From assembly GCA_945861385.1 (NCBI GenBank), contig CAMAUI010000001.1, forward strand, positions 37,298 through 101,297: a stretch of DNA of 64,000 bases, given 5' to 3'. Positions 8,041-16,280 of the stretch are shown in pieces; position 1 is the first letter of the stretch; each line of letters opens with the position of its first letter. The notes under the pieces were generated by a model. The model had not been told where the DNA came from. It searched no databases and worked only from the letters and a program-made list of their open reading frames with translations. The translations under genes were made by a program, and so were the position numbers. The stretch is from Prosthecobacter debontii (GTDB lineage Bacteria > Verrucomicrobiota > Verrucomicrobiia > Chthoniobacterales > Chthoniobacteraceae).

Positions 8041-8327
8041 CGTCAAGGCCGGGATCCTATTCGCGCCGCCCCGTAATTCGAGCGTGAACGTCGCTGGCCA
8101 GCGGGAAGACCGTGCAGCGCGTGGCGGGGGACGGTTGCTTCTCAGCGGCCGCTATCGCTCGGAACGGAGGAGGCGTGGGGCGCTGGTGCTGGCGTAAGAG
8201 CGCATCGCCGAAGCCGGCGGCCAGATCCTCGCCGCCGCGTTCAATTTTCTCGCCGCAAACGCGATGAAACCCGGTCCGACTTTCCCGCGCCTTGCCGACC
8301 ACGCCCAAAGCCGCTACCTTTCCCCGC
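8041..8327. other. Divergent intergenic region, no gene recognised
   Basis: A 287-base gap between the divergent oxidoreductase and the small gene at 8328. It is GC-rich. The minus strand has an open frame here continuing from the antisense of the nucleotidyltransferase, but nothing I can identify. Promoters for both flanking genes should lie within it; no convincing -35/-10 pair stood out. Confidence 0.4.
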
Positions 8328-8552
8328 ATGAACGCCGCCACCGAAACCACGCCAGCGCCGACGCTCCTTTCCAAGGAAGTCTCGGAAGCCGCACGTGCGC
8401 TCATCCGGCAATTCCCCGAGTGTTTTTGGTTTTGGAACCGCGACGCCGCCATTGAGTCCGCCGAGGACGCGCGCCTCGTCGTGCAAAACCTGCGCGAATA
8501 CGGCGGGCACCGCGCGTGGCGCGAGGCGCAGCGGCTGCACTCATGCCTGTAA
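8328..8552 (+). CDS. Small DUF6922-like partner of nucleotidyltransferase
   Basis: Protein of 74 residues. After a Thr/Pro-rich start, it contains the compact motif FPECFWFWNRDA followed by LVVQNLREYGGHRAWREAQR. The pattern FW-x(1,2)-D, then a basic V-x-x-L-R-E-Y-G-[GD]-x-x-x-W-R, is like DUF6922 proteins, which are often encoded immediately before AbiEii-type nucleotidyltransferases. The match is by eye and moderate. The stop overlaps the following gene by 10 bases (8543-8552), indicating translational coupling. It is probably a specificity or antitoxin partner. The inner ATG at 8328 was chosen over a start at 8292. Confidence 0.62.
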   Translation: MNAATETTPAPTLLSKEVSEAARALIRQFPECFWFWNRDAAIESAEDARLVVQNLREYGGHRAWREAQRLHSCL

Positions 8553-9367
8553 CGCCTTTCCAGCGCGAAGTCCTCCGCACTATCGTCGCGAACCGGAATG
8601 AACTCAGTCATTTCGCCGGCGGGCTGGTTCTGCATGCCGATGCCGGTTCCGCTCGATACAGCCACGACTTCGACATTTTCCACGAAGCCGCTGAGGATGT
8701 CGCCCGCTCCAGCGAAGCCGACGTCGCCACGCTGCGTGCCGCCGGATACGAGGTTTCGCTCATTCGCGGTGACTGGTCGGAACCGGCAACATTTCGGAAA
8801 GCCCGCGTCGTCCGTGGCGATCAGCACGTCGAGATAGACTGGGCAGCCGATTCCGCGTTCCGTTTCTTCCCCGTGGAAAATGACCCGCTGCTCGGCTGCC
8901 GGCTGCACCTTTTCGACATCGCGACGAACAAAGCCCTCACCCTCTCCGCCCGCACCGAGACGCGCGACTACGTGGATATCGTGGAGCTTCACCGATTCTT
9001 CCCGCTCCCCGCCATCGTGTGGGCCGCGTGCGGAAAAGACCCCGGCTTCAGTCCGCTCCACCTGCTGAAAATGATGCGCCGCTTCGCCAGGATCGACCCG
9101 GCGAAGCTTTCCAAAATGGAGGCCCGCAAGCTCGACCCGCAAGCCCTCAAGCGCGCGTGGATCGAAATGTCCGACGAAGCCGAAGCGAAGATCACCCACC
9201 TCGCCGACACGCAGCCCGACACCCCCATCGGCGTCGCCTTCGTCGATGCCGCCGGCCACCCCGGCTGGCCCGGCGACACGCCCGGACTCACGATCCACCA
9301 CCCGAGCGTCCGCGGCTGCCTCCCCCGCGTGGACGGCCTGGAGCCGGAAATCCCGCGCGGGATTTAA
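8543..9367 (+). CDS. AbiEii-type nucleotidyltransferase
   Basis: Protein of 274 residues with the nucleotidyl transferase AbiEii/AbiGii pattern. It has an ELSHFAGGLVLHADAGSARYSHDFDIF segment in which the family GG-x-x-x loop is followed by R-x-S-x-D-x-D (here SARY then SHDFDIF). A later acidic strand (VEIDWAADSAFRFFP) and LFDIATNKALTLSART, the conserved helix after the catalytic domain (D-L-x-x-x-K-x-x-A-x-x-x-R), complete the fold. Members are toxin halves of type IV modules or related abortive-infection systems. The gene is coupled to the 74-aa gene upstream and converges on the Wadjet operon, 21 bases from the jetD stop. That places it in a likely defence region. Confidence 0.8.
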   Translation: MPVTPFQREVLRTIVANRNELSHFAGGLVLHADAGSARYSHDFDIFHEAAEDVARSSEADVATLRAAGYEVSLIRGDWSEPATFRKARVVRGDQHVEIDWAADSAFRFFPVENDPLLGCRLHLFDIATNKALTLSARTETRDYVDIVELHRFFPLPAIVWAACGKDPGFSPLHLLKMMRRFARIDPAKLSKMEARKLDPQALKRAWIEMSDEAEAKITHLADTQPDTPIGVAFVDAAGHPGWPGDTPGLTIHHPSVRGCLPRVDGLEPEIPRGI

Positions 9368-9388
9368 GCTGCGGGCAGGGACGGAACA

Positions 9389-10249
9389 TCATTTTGGGGC
9401 CATTTCCAAAAGCAGCGCCTCCTGTTCCAAGCCGGCGTTGTGTTTCTCGATGAGATCGAGCACCGGGCGAATCCCGGGCAGGGAAGACTTTCGCAGATTT
9501 CTCAGCAGGTTTTGGCTGTTTCTCATTTCGAGCAGGCGGCGTCTTGAAAATCGCGCGAAGCGGGCGGGCAGGTCGTCGGGACGGTGGAGCTTCACGCGTT
9601 CGCCGAGCTTTGCGCGGAGGCGCGTGAATTCGTTGAGGCCGGCAGGGTCGTAGTCGGGCAGGTGAAGCAGGGTGAAATCGGGTGTGGATGTGTGCGCGAG
9701 CCAGTTGAGGAGTCGGTTCGAGATGCGCCCGTGGCCGTAGATCGCGAGGCCCAGCGGAAGATCGAGGCGCTCGATGCACGCAAACACGACGGGGCTTTCG
9801 ACCAGCGCGCACGAGCCGCGCAGCAAGTAGGGGCACTCCTTTTCGAGCGAGAAAGCGAAGACGCCGTGTTCCTGCGTTGCTGCCGCAACGTCCACTGGTT
9901 CTCCGGCGTGGAGCAACGCTCCTGCTTTCCACGCCCGCACGCAGACGATTTCCGCCGCGTCGTTCGCAAGCGCCTTTGAATCCCGGAAGCGCGCAACGCC
10001 AACGATACGGCTCGGGGCATCGTCGAAGGCCCGGGCGTCCGGGTAACGCCGCGCGAAAAAGTCGCGCAGCGATTCCGCCTCGTGAACGACGAGACGGCGG
10101 CCCGCGCCGGAGCGTTCTTCGACGACCACGCCAGAGTCGAGTGCGGGGCGCAGCGTTTTGAGAAACGATGCGCTGCAGGCGGAGCGCGGCAGGGAACCTT
10201 GCCCGAGCAGTTCCAAGAGCTGCGCGCGAATGTTGTCCCCGGTGCTCAC
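9389..10249 (-). CDS. jetD: Wadjet JetD, Toprim nuclease subunit (compact)
   Basis: Last gene of the Wadjet operon, 286 residues. The C-terminal half is a Toprim domain like topoisomerase VI-A/DUF2220. The expected Glu is in CALVESPVVF (about residue 151) and the D-x-D pair in LHLPDYDPAGLNEF (residues 199 and 201), preceded by a YGHGR loop. In characterised systems JetD is the nuclease that cleaves closed circular plasmid DNA after loop extrusion by JetABC. The N-terminal part is short, so the whole is smaller than the roughly 400 residues I expect for JetD. The start is a GTG overlapping the jetC stop (GTGA), giving tight coupling. Confidence 0.85.
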   Translation of the reverse strand: MSTGDNIRAQLLELLGQGSLPRSACSASFLKTLRPALDSGVVVEERSGAGRRLVVHEAESLRDFFARRYPDARAFDDAPSRIVGVARFRDSKALANDAAEIVCVRAWKAGALLHAGEPVDVAAATQEHGVFAFSLEKECPYLLRGSCALVESPVVFACIERLDLPLGLAIYGHGRISNRLLNWLAHTSTPDFTLLHLPDYDPAGLNEFTRLRAKLGERVKLHRPDDLPARFARFSRRRLLEMRNSQNLLRNLRKSSLPGIRPVLDLIEKHNAGLEQEALLLEMAPK

Positions 10250-12957
10250 GGTTTTGGCGGGGGCTTGATGCCGACGCGATGGCGGGTGCGCAATACGATG
10301 CGCCCTTTCTGCGGCTTCAGATAGTAGAGCGCGCTGACTTCGCTGACCGATTCCGGCGCGGCGGTGATGGCGATGAAGCCGAGCTGCCGCGAGGTCGAAA
10401 TGATCACGCGGCGGTTGGCCGGATCGAGCGAGTGGATTTCGTCGAGGAAAAACGGCACTTCGCAGAGCGGCGATTTCGAACTGTCCTCGCGCAGGAGGCT
10501 GCGCAGCACGAGCAGGTTGAAAAGCACCTTGATGGTGATGGTTGTGCCGTGCGATTCGACCTGGTCGAGGTTGTGGTAGTGATGCGGCTTGCCGTCGTCC
10601 GCGGTGACGGTGAAGCGGAGCGTGAACAAGTCCGCGTAGCGCAGCAACGGGTTGGCATCGAATTTTTTCCGAAAGCCTTCAATCGCCGTCTCAAGGCCGG
10701 AACTGTCGTCGAACAGGCCAGGCTGCTCGACCTCCGCGAGCCTGCGCAGAGAGCTGGCTATGTCCGCCTTCTCGATGACATCCATGCGCAGTGCGGTGAG
10801 GTTCGAAACCTGCACGGCTGCGAGCCTGCGGTTGAGTTGGGTGGCTGCGCTTTCGATGTCGCGGAGCGAGCGAAGCACCTGGTCGAAGGTGGCCCGCAGT
10901 TCGTGAAGCAGCAGCTCCCAATCGTGACCGAGCGCGTTCTCTCTGTCTGCCAGTGCTTCCAATTCTTCGCGCAAGAGGCGCGCGGTTTCGTTTTCGTCCG
11001 CGCCGGAGTAGTCGCTGCCGAGTTCCTTCTCGACGGCTTGCAGCGCAGTGCCGGCTTTGCCGTCGAGTTTTCCGAGATGAGTCTGCTGCCGCAGGAATAG
11101 CGCGACCGAGGCATCCAGGTCATCGGGAATTGCTTCCTCCAGCGGCACTGGCTTGGACCACTCGGGAGCCAGGCATTGATTGAATCTGCCAATCACTTCG
11201 TTAAACTGGTTTTCCTCGTTCCGTTTCAAGTCGTCCCCTTTCTCTTTGTCCTTTCGCGCAGTTTCCAAGTCACCTTCGAGTTTGCCGATCTGCGTGCTTG
11301 CTGTTTCCAAGTCGTGCCCGGCTTTCTTCAATTCGTTGCGGAGTTGCGGCAGCCCGACCCTGGCTTTTTGCAGTTCTTCCCATCCGAAAATCTTGCGACT
11401 CAACTCAGCCTGCTCGCGTTCCTTTGTTTGAAGTTCGCGCGCGAGGTTTTCCCGCTCGTCGATCGCCTTGAGCACCGCCTCGCACTGGCGAAGCGTTTCC
11501 TCGTCGTCCGCCAGACGCTCGCGAATGGCCTCCGGGTTTTCGAGCGCGGCGAGCGTGTGCTGGCTGACGGGCAGCGGAATATCGGCGCTGCTATCGCGAT
11601 AGGTGTCGTCCTTGATGCGCCGGTGCAGCGCGCGCAGCATCGCGATGAAATCATCCGGTTCTTTCAATCGGATGCCGTCGTCGCCGACGGGAGTCTCGAG
11701 CAGGTCGAAGTTGAAAAGTCGGGCGAGGGGCGAGAGTTCCGCGTCCGTCATGCTGCGGCGCAGCACGGTGACGAGTGCGCGGTCGAAATGCGCGACGGTC
11801 TGCCGCTTTCTCGTCACCATGTCGCGATAGACTTTGCATTGCGTCTCGACCTTCTCGCGCGTCTGGGTCTGTGCGGCGGAGAGTTGAATCTTGAGGCTGT
11901 GAATCGCGTTCGTGAGGTTCGTGAGCGCGGCGCGGGACAGTTCCTCCTCGAAACCTGCAAACTGTTTCTCCTGGGCTGCGATGCTTTCCAATCGCGCCGT
12001 CACCTTTCCCTTTATTTCGGCGAGCGATTCCTTGTTCTTTCTTCGGTCGGCGATTTCCTCGGTGAGCGATTGCATCCGTTCCTGCGCAGCCGATGCCTTC
12101 GCCTTCAGCTTCTCGATCCTGGCATCGTGCTCCTGCTCGAATGCCTGCCGCTTCGGCCGCAGGTCGCTCCATCGGTGGACGAGTTCGCTGCGCACCCGGT
12201 CCCGCTCGGCGCAGGTATCGACAAACAACTCGACCTTGCTTTGGTGCTCCTTGAAGCGGGTCAACTTTCGCTTTCGCTCGCGAATCCTGTCGTAGTCCTC
12301 CCCGAATAACTCGCGGACATCGAGCGCATACTTGTCCGCTGAAAGCCCGGCAAGCATGAGCAGCCGGTCGCGCATCTTGTCCTGCGTGATCTTGCTGAGT
12401 GAGAGCAGGTCTTTCAGCGTCTCGCGGAATTGCGGGTAGCGGTCGTTGTCGCGCAAAGCGACGAGACCCACTCCGCGCGACTCGCCTTTCGTCGCGAGCA
12501 ACAGCAGCTCGCGATGCTCGTGCGCGGTTTTCACCAGCGTGAACTCACGCGATGCGAGACAGGCGGCCACGGCCTTCGGCTCACGGACTGCGCCCTTTGC
12601 ATCGAAAAAATCGTCCGCGGCGAATGGCCCTTCGTAGTAGAACCGCTCGGGTTCACCGCCAGCCGCTTTGCTTTGCCCGCGCCAGCCAAAGACAAACTGT
12701 CCGCGCGCGCCGAGGCATTGGAAAAGCACGTAGCTATATTGGTTTGGGAAGTAATAGTCGCGCGTCTGGTCCGATGAGTAAGCGCCGAAATCCATGTGCC
12801 GCCGATCGTCGAGGTAGAGAAATTGCAGCGTGTTGATGAGTGTGGTCTTGCCCGTGTTGTTCTGGCCGACGATTTGCAGCGAACCGCTCGTTTCCACCTC
12901 CGCGAAATCGTAGCGCCCGGAGTTGATGAGGATGAGTTTTTGCGGGCCGTGCGGCAT
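10246..12957 (-). CDS. jetC: Wadjet JetC, SMC-like (MukB-type) ATPase
   Basis: SMC-like motor of 903 residues. The Walker A motif IVGQNNTGKTTLINTL lies at about residues 29 to 44. Long charged coiled-coil arms run from about 230 to 700 (for example KLKAKASAAQERMQSL and DLETARKDKEKGDDL). The C-terminal head has a Walker B motif VPFFLDEIHSLDPANRR at about 830 to 845. This head-coil-head layout is that of MukB/MksB/JetC, which dimerise and extrude DNA loops using ATP. In Wadjet it recognises small circular DNA by extrusion. The ATG at 12957 is one base after the jetB stop; a longer frame upstream overlaps jetB and was rejected. Confidence 0.93.
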   Translation of the reverse strand: MPHGPQKLILINSGRYDFAEVETSGSLQIVGQNNTGKTTLINTLQFLYLDDRRHMDFGAYSSDQTRDYYFPNQYSYVLFQCLGARGQFVFGWRGQSKAAGGEPERFYYEGPFAADDFFDAKGAVREPKAVAACLASREFTLVKTAHEHRELLLLATKGESRGVGLVALRDNDRYPQFRETLKDLLSLSKITQDKMRDRLLMLAGLSADKYALDVRELFGEDYDRIRERKRKLTRFKEHQSKVELFVDTCAERDRVRSELVHRWSDLRPKRQAFEQEHDARIEKLKAKASAAQERMQSLTEEIADRRKNKESLAEIKGKVTARLESIAAQEKQFAGFEEELSRAALTNLTNAIHSLKIQLSAAQTQTREKVETQCKVYRDMVTRKRQTVAHFDRALVTVLRRSMTDAELSPLARLFNFDLLETPVGDDGIRLKEPDDFIAMLRALHRRIKDDTYRDSSADIPLPVSQHTLAALENPEAIRERLADDEETLRQCEAVLKAIDERENLARELQTKEREQAELSRKIFGWEELQKARVGLPQLRNELKKAGHDLETASTQIGKLEGDLETARKDKEKGDDLKRNEENQFNEVIGRFNQCLAPEWSKPVPLEEAIPDDLDASVALFLRQQTHLGKLDGKAGTALQAVEKELGSDYSGADENETARLLREELEALADRENALGHDWELLLHELRATFDQVLRSLRDIESAATQLNRRLAAVQVSNLTALRMDVIEKADIASSLRRLAEVEQPGLFDDSSGLETAIEGFRKKFDANPLLRYADLFTLRFTVTADDGKPHHYHNLDQVESHGTTITIKVLFNLLVLRSLLREDSSKSPLCEVPFFLDEIHSLDPANRRVIISTSRQLGFIAITAAPESVSEVSALYYLKPQKGRIVLRTRHRVGIKPPPKP

Positions 12958-12958
12958 G

Positions 12959-13495
12959 TCAGGCGGCAGGCTCCGCCGGTGCGCTCGCGGCCGCGGCGAG
13001 TTCCAGGCATTTGTCAAAGACGCGGTGAAACGGACGCAGGAAACGGAACTCGTCTTCGCCGACAAATTTCACCCAGCCATACCGCTCCATGTTCTTGAGG
13101 ATTTGGCTAAGTCCGCCGACGTCTTCGACTTCCACCTGCCGCAACATCGCCGCGTATCGGTCGGAGGAAAGATGCGGCAGCTTCCCAATGAGGAAATGCT
13201 GGCCGAGCAGGAACTCTTCAATGGGACGACCCTGATTGGCCGCATGATCGACGAGGATAAACGAAAACACCGCGATCCGCGGCAGCGCGTCGGGAATGTT
13301 TTCCGGCGACTCCGGATCGAAGTAGAAAAAATCGCGCGCGTGCCGCACCAGCGTGATGCCGAGCGGTGCGAAGTATTCCGCATACGCCTCCGGCTGCATC
13401 GCGACCGCTGAGAAAGCCGGCTCGTCCTCCGGCGACAAATGCCAGCCGCGCCGGAGCCGGTCGAAGACTTCCTGCAAATGGGGAAGCTCATTCAT
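12959..13495 (-). CDS. jetB: Wadjet JetB, MukE-like subunit
   Basis: Protein of 178 residues corresponding to the MukE/MksE-like KITE subunit (DUF4194 type). It is predicted to be made of winged-helix domains. Visible features are the strand-helix segment LGITLVRHARDFFYFDP, then FSFILVDHAANQGR and an inner helix DVGGLSQILKNMERYGWVKFV that resembles a winged helix with its wing. In Wadjet it bridges the kleisin JetA and the JetC heads and contacts DNA. The ATG overlaps the jetA stop by four bases (ATGA). Assignment rests on position, size and secondary-structure pattern more than on invariant residues. Confidence 0.85.
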   Translation of the reverse strand: MNELPHLQEVFDRLRRGWHLSPEDEPAFSAVAMQPEAYAEYFAPLGITLVRHARDFFYFDPESPENIPDALPRIAVFSFILVDHAANQGRPIEEFLLGQHFLIGKLPHLSSDRYAAMLRQVEVEDVGGLSQILKNMERYGWVKFVGEDEFRFLRPFHRVFDKCLELAAAASAPAEPAA

Positions 13496-14715
13496 GCGCT
13501 GGCGAGTTGCACCGGCTCGGCGTCGAGCACGCCGTCGGTGGTCGGGTAGTCGCGCGCATCTCCGCCCGCGAAGGTCGCGTCGAACTCCGAATCGAAAACG
13601 AGCAGCGTGAATCCGGCGAGCATGTCCGCGGTGTCGCGCTGCGGGTATCGCTGCACCAGCCAGCCGAGCAGGTCCGGCAGCGGGACGCTTTCGCGAGCCG
13701 CGTCGGGGAGACTGTCGAGCCAGTGCCGGCGCACCAGATCGGCGGGCGTTTCTTCTTCCGCGGAAATCGCGATCACCGGCGCGGACTCCGGCGGATGCTC
13801 GATGATGTTTCGCAAGGCCCGCTCAATCGCCGTGTCCCCCGGAACATTCTGCCAGCGCAGCGCACAACTTGTGATTGCATGACTCTGCGCCCATCCAGCG
13901 AGACCATCCTGCTCCAGTCGGCGCAACGCGAGCGCCGCGCCCTCCGCGATGAACGAGGAGCGTCGCAGCGATTCGTAGAGCGGCTGCAGCTCGCGGCGGC
14001 ATTGCTGAAAGACCCGCAAGGCGTGCCGCTGCACAAAGCGAAGGCGGCGCAGCCCGCGCTCCAGCGCCGGAAGATCGTTGAACAACCCGTGCTCGCGCGC
14101 CCGCTGCATCAATCGCTCCGTCTCGTCGAATGTCGCCCGCAGCGGCCCGTCGGGGCGCACGATTTCCACCATCGGATCCACGTAGCGCTCCATCCATCGC
14201 ACGATGCGCTGAAATTTCTCCCGCACGGAAACCGTCCGCCGCTCGGTCTTGTAGCGCGCCACTTCGTCGAGGATGCGGTGGTGCGTTTCGTCGAGGTCGG
14301 CATGAATGCGCCGGAGGGTTTGATGGATTTCCTCCATCGCCATGCGGAGGAGCGAAAGATCGTCCTCCTCGATCGCGCGCACGAGCTGATGCCCCGTCAC
14401 GCGGAGCGATTCCATGCAACCGCGCACCATCTCGGGCGTCGCCGCCTGCGCTTCGTCGAAAAGATACGCCACGAGTTTTCGCACGGGTTCCGCGAGGAGA
14501 TGGAATTCGCCGCCCGGCTCCGTGGTGACGAGGATTTGCAGCTCCCTCAGCCGCCGCCATGTTGTTTCCGGCAGTTCATCGCACTGTCCCGGATTCGCCC
14601 GAATCAACTGCCGCACGTCAGTTTCTGAAATCTCATCCTCATGCGCTGCCAGACGCTCCAGCAGCGGCACATGGCTGGAGCAGAAATTGAAGAACGCTTG
14701 GGCATTGATTTTCAT
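13492..14715 (-). CDS. jetA: Wadjet JetA, kleisin (MukF-like) subunit
   Basis: First gene of the Wadjet operon, 407 residues. The N-terminus (MKINAQAFFNFCSSHVPLL, then ETDVRQLIRANPGQ) is predicted to be a winged helix. The middle is helical with heptads (RMAMEEIHQTLRRIHADLDE, RYKTERRTVSVREKF). The C-terminal portion should bind a JetC head. This is the kleisin role of MukF/MksF in closing the SMC ring. The ATG at 14715 was chosen; RC of the upstream DNA shows GGAAG about nine bases before it. A longer frame to 14889 has no family support. I could not decide the Wadjet type from sequence alone. Confidence 0.85.
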   Translation of the reverse strand: MKINAQAFFNFCSSHVPLLERLAAHEDEISETDVRQLIRANPGQCDELPETTWRRLRELQILVTTEPGGEFHLLAEPVRKLVAYLFDEAQAATPEMVRGCMESLRVTGHQLVRAIEEDDLSLLRMAMEEIHQTLRRIHADLDETHHRILDEVARYKTERRTVSVREKFQRIVRWMERYVDPMVEIVRPDGPLRATFDETERLMQRAREHGLFNDLPALERGLRRLRFVQRHALRVFQQCRRELQPLYESLRRSSFIAEGAALALRRLEQDGLAGWAQSHAITSCALRWQNVPGDTAIERALRNIIEHPPESAPVIAISAEEETPADLVRRHWLDSLPDAARESVPLPDLLGWLVQRYPQRDTADMLAGFTLLVFDSEFDATFAGGDARDYPTTDGVLDAEPVQLASA

Positions 14716-14885
14716 CGAAGAAACTTCCGGCACCGTGTGGCGTGCGCGGAATCTTGTCAGGGATTTTCTGCCGCAGTCTGAGAAGAGCGCATGGAGCAGT
14801 GTCGTGGGCGATGTGCCACGACGATGAATAGCCCGACGCCCGCACAAATTCCGAAATGACCGGGCCTCGACATGGCCGATTCGCT

Positions 14886-15482
14886 TCAATCGTCCGCTTC
14901 CTCGTCTGCGTGTTTGTTTGCCGTAAGGATGGCGGCGAGGGGATCGGGGGCGGTGAGGATTTCTTGCGGCAGATCGAAGAGGCGCTGGAAGGCGCGGCGC
15001 TTTTCGGCGAGCTCGCCGGTGGCTTCGGGCTCGGGGGCGGCGGCGCGGGCGAGGTATTCGTGCCAGCGCTGCACGTCGTGGTGGAGGCTGTGGTGGTGGC
15101 GGCGCCAGCGGGCGGCTTCGCGTTGGGCTTCGTCGAGCCAGCCGATGAGATCGAGGCGGTCCACGGCGGCGAGGCGCGCTTCGGCTTTGGCGAGGTCCTG
15201 CTCCACGCCGGCGAGGATGGAGTGCCAGATGACGAGATAGACGGGCGGTTCAGGCGGCGGATCCGCTTTGTCGCCCGACTCGCGGCGCGTTTTGGAACAC
15301 GCGTCGCACCACAGGGTTTCTTTGACGATGCCCGTCATGACGGAACTCCCGGACAGCACCGAGCCGATTTTGAAATGCGCCATTGTGCAATCGAACTCCT
15401 TCGTCTGAAGACTGCGGACCCCGGCTCCGCAGGCCGGGCAGATCAGCGGCGTTTTGACGTAGATGGTATCGAACATTCCCAT
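14886..15482 (-). CDS. Zinc-ribbon protein of unknown function
   Basis: Protein of 198 residues. The N-terminus has MFDTIYVKTPLICPACGAG, a CxxC knuckle, and a second CxxC in TLWCDACSKTRRE at about residues 58 to 64, together making a four-Cys zinc ribbon. The motif QTKEFDCTMAHFKIGSVL lies between them. The C-terminal two thirds is a charged helical region, with HHHSLHHDVQRW at its centre. I do not know a function. It is encoded on the same strand as and 170 bases upstream of jetA. Either of two ATG codons (15482, 15476) could be used. Confidence 0.6.
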   Translation of the reverse strand: MGMFDTIYVKTPLICPACGAGVRSLQTKEFDCTMAHFKIGSVLSGSSVMTGIVKETLWCDACSKTRRESGDKADPPPEPPVYLVIWHSILAGVEQDLAKAEARLAAVDRLDLIGWLDEAQREAARWRRHHHSLHHDVQRWHEYLARAAAPEPEATGELAEKRRAFQRLFDLPQEILTAPDPLAAILTANKHADEEADD

Positions 15483-15641
15483 GACGCCACGGTGCGCGGG
15501 CGCGCGGCGCAGGACAAGGGCACTGTGTGGCCGTCAAAGCACCGCCCCCGGAGTTCCGGCGGATTCAAGGTTGCGCTCCGCCGGGAAGATTGCGCCGGAA
15601 CCGCGAGTATCGGGAAGAGAACCACCGTCCGTTAATTCTCC

Positions 15642-16262
15642 TCAGTGTCCTGGTGGCGGGGAGTCGTCGTCCGCGCGTTTCCATTCCTCGCCTTCCTCGT
15701 CGCGCTCCTGCCCGGCGAGGAATTCACCGAGGTCCACCACTTGCGCGTCGCCGGTGAGGGGGCCGCAGTGTTTCTCCATCCACTCGGCGTAATCGCGCGC
15801 GCTGGCTGCGCGGCTGGCTTGGGATTCGTCCGGCGTGAGCGTCCACGCGGGAGCGGAGAGCGTGAGTCGGAACTCGGCGGTCTGGATGACGACGCGCCCG
15901 TTGCGCTCGCTGAACCATTCGAGATAGAGCGCGTTCGCCCAGTGCCACGGCGCGGGCTCGCCGAGTTCGTAGAGCCGCATGAATTCCTCCATCGGCACGT
16001 CGTGGACTTTGACTTTCTGCGAAGCGGTGATGTCGCCGACCCAGCCGCGCTGGTCGGGATGCGGCGGGGCGTCGGTCATCGGGATGGGTTGCGGATTTTC
16101 AAACGCGAGCGTGCAGCCGGCGAGGTCGGGCGCGCAGTCGCCGCGCAGGTCGAGCGTCATCGGCTCGGCGATGCCGGCGAGCCAGATGCGGCCGGTGACG
16201 CGACCGCGCACGGTGTTGTCGAGTTCGCCGCGGAGGATGTGTTCGTCAAAGCGCCAGGCCAT
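15642..16262 (-). CDS. Conserved hypothetical protein
   Basis: Protein of 206 residues with no recognised domain. The start, WRFDEHILRGELDNTVRGRV, followed by GRIWLAGIAEPMTLDLRGD, suggests a beta-rich N-terminal domain. The middle contains EEFMRLYELGEPAPWHWANALYLEW and a strand pair GRVVIQTAEFRLTL, then an acidic, probably disordered tail. It starts 18 bases downstream of the SEC-C gene stop on the same strand, so the two are likely in one operon. The function is unknown. Confidence 0.55.
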   Translation of the reverse strand: MAWRFDEHILRGELDNTVRGRVTGRIWLAGIAEPMTLDLRGDCAPDLAGCTLAFENPQPIPMTDAPPHPDQRGWVGDITASQKVKVHDVPMEEFMRLYELGEPAPWHWANALYLEWFSERNGRVVIQTAEFRLTLSAPAWTLTPDESQASRAASARDYAEWMEKHCGPLTGDAQVVDLGEFLAGQERDEEGEEWKRADDDSPPPGH

Positions 16263-16280
16263 GTGCGGGAGGGGATGCGG

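Noticed and set aside
6499..8076. A 525-residue open frame on the plus strand
   Set aside because: Antisense to the FAD oxidoreductase, which shows a perfect dinucleotide-binding motif.
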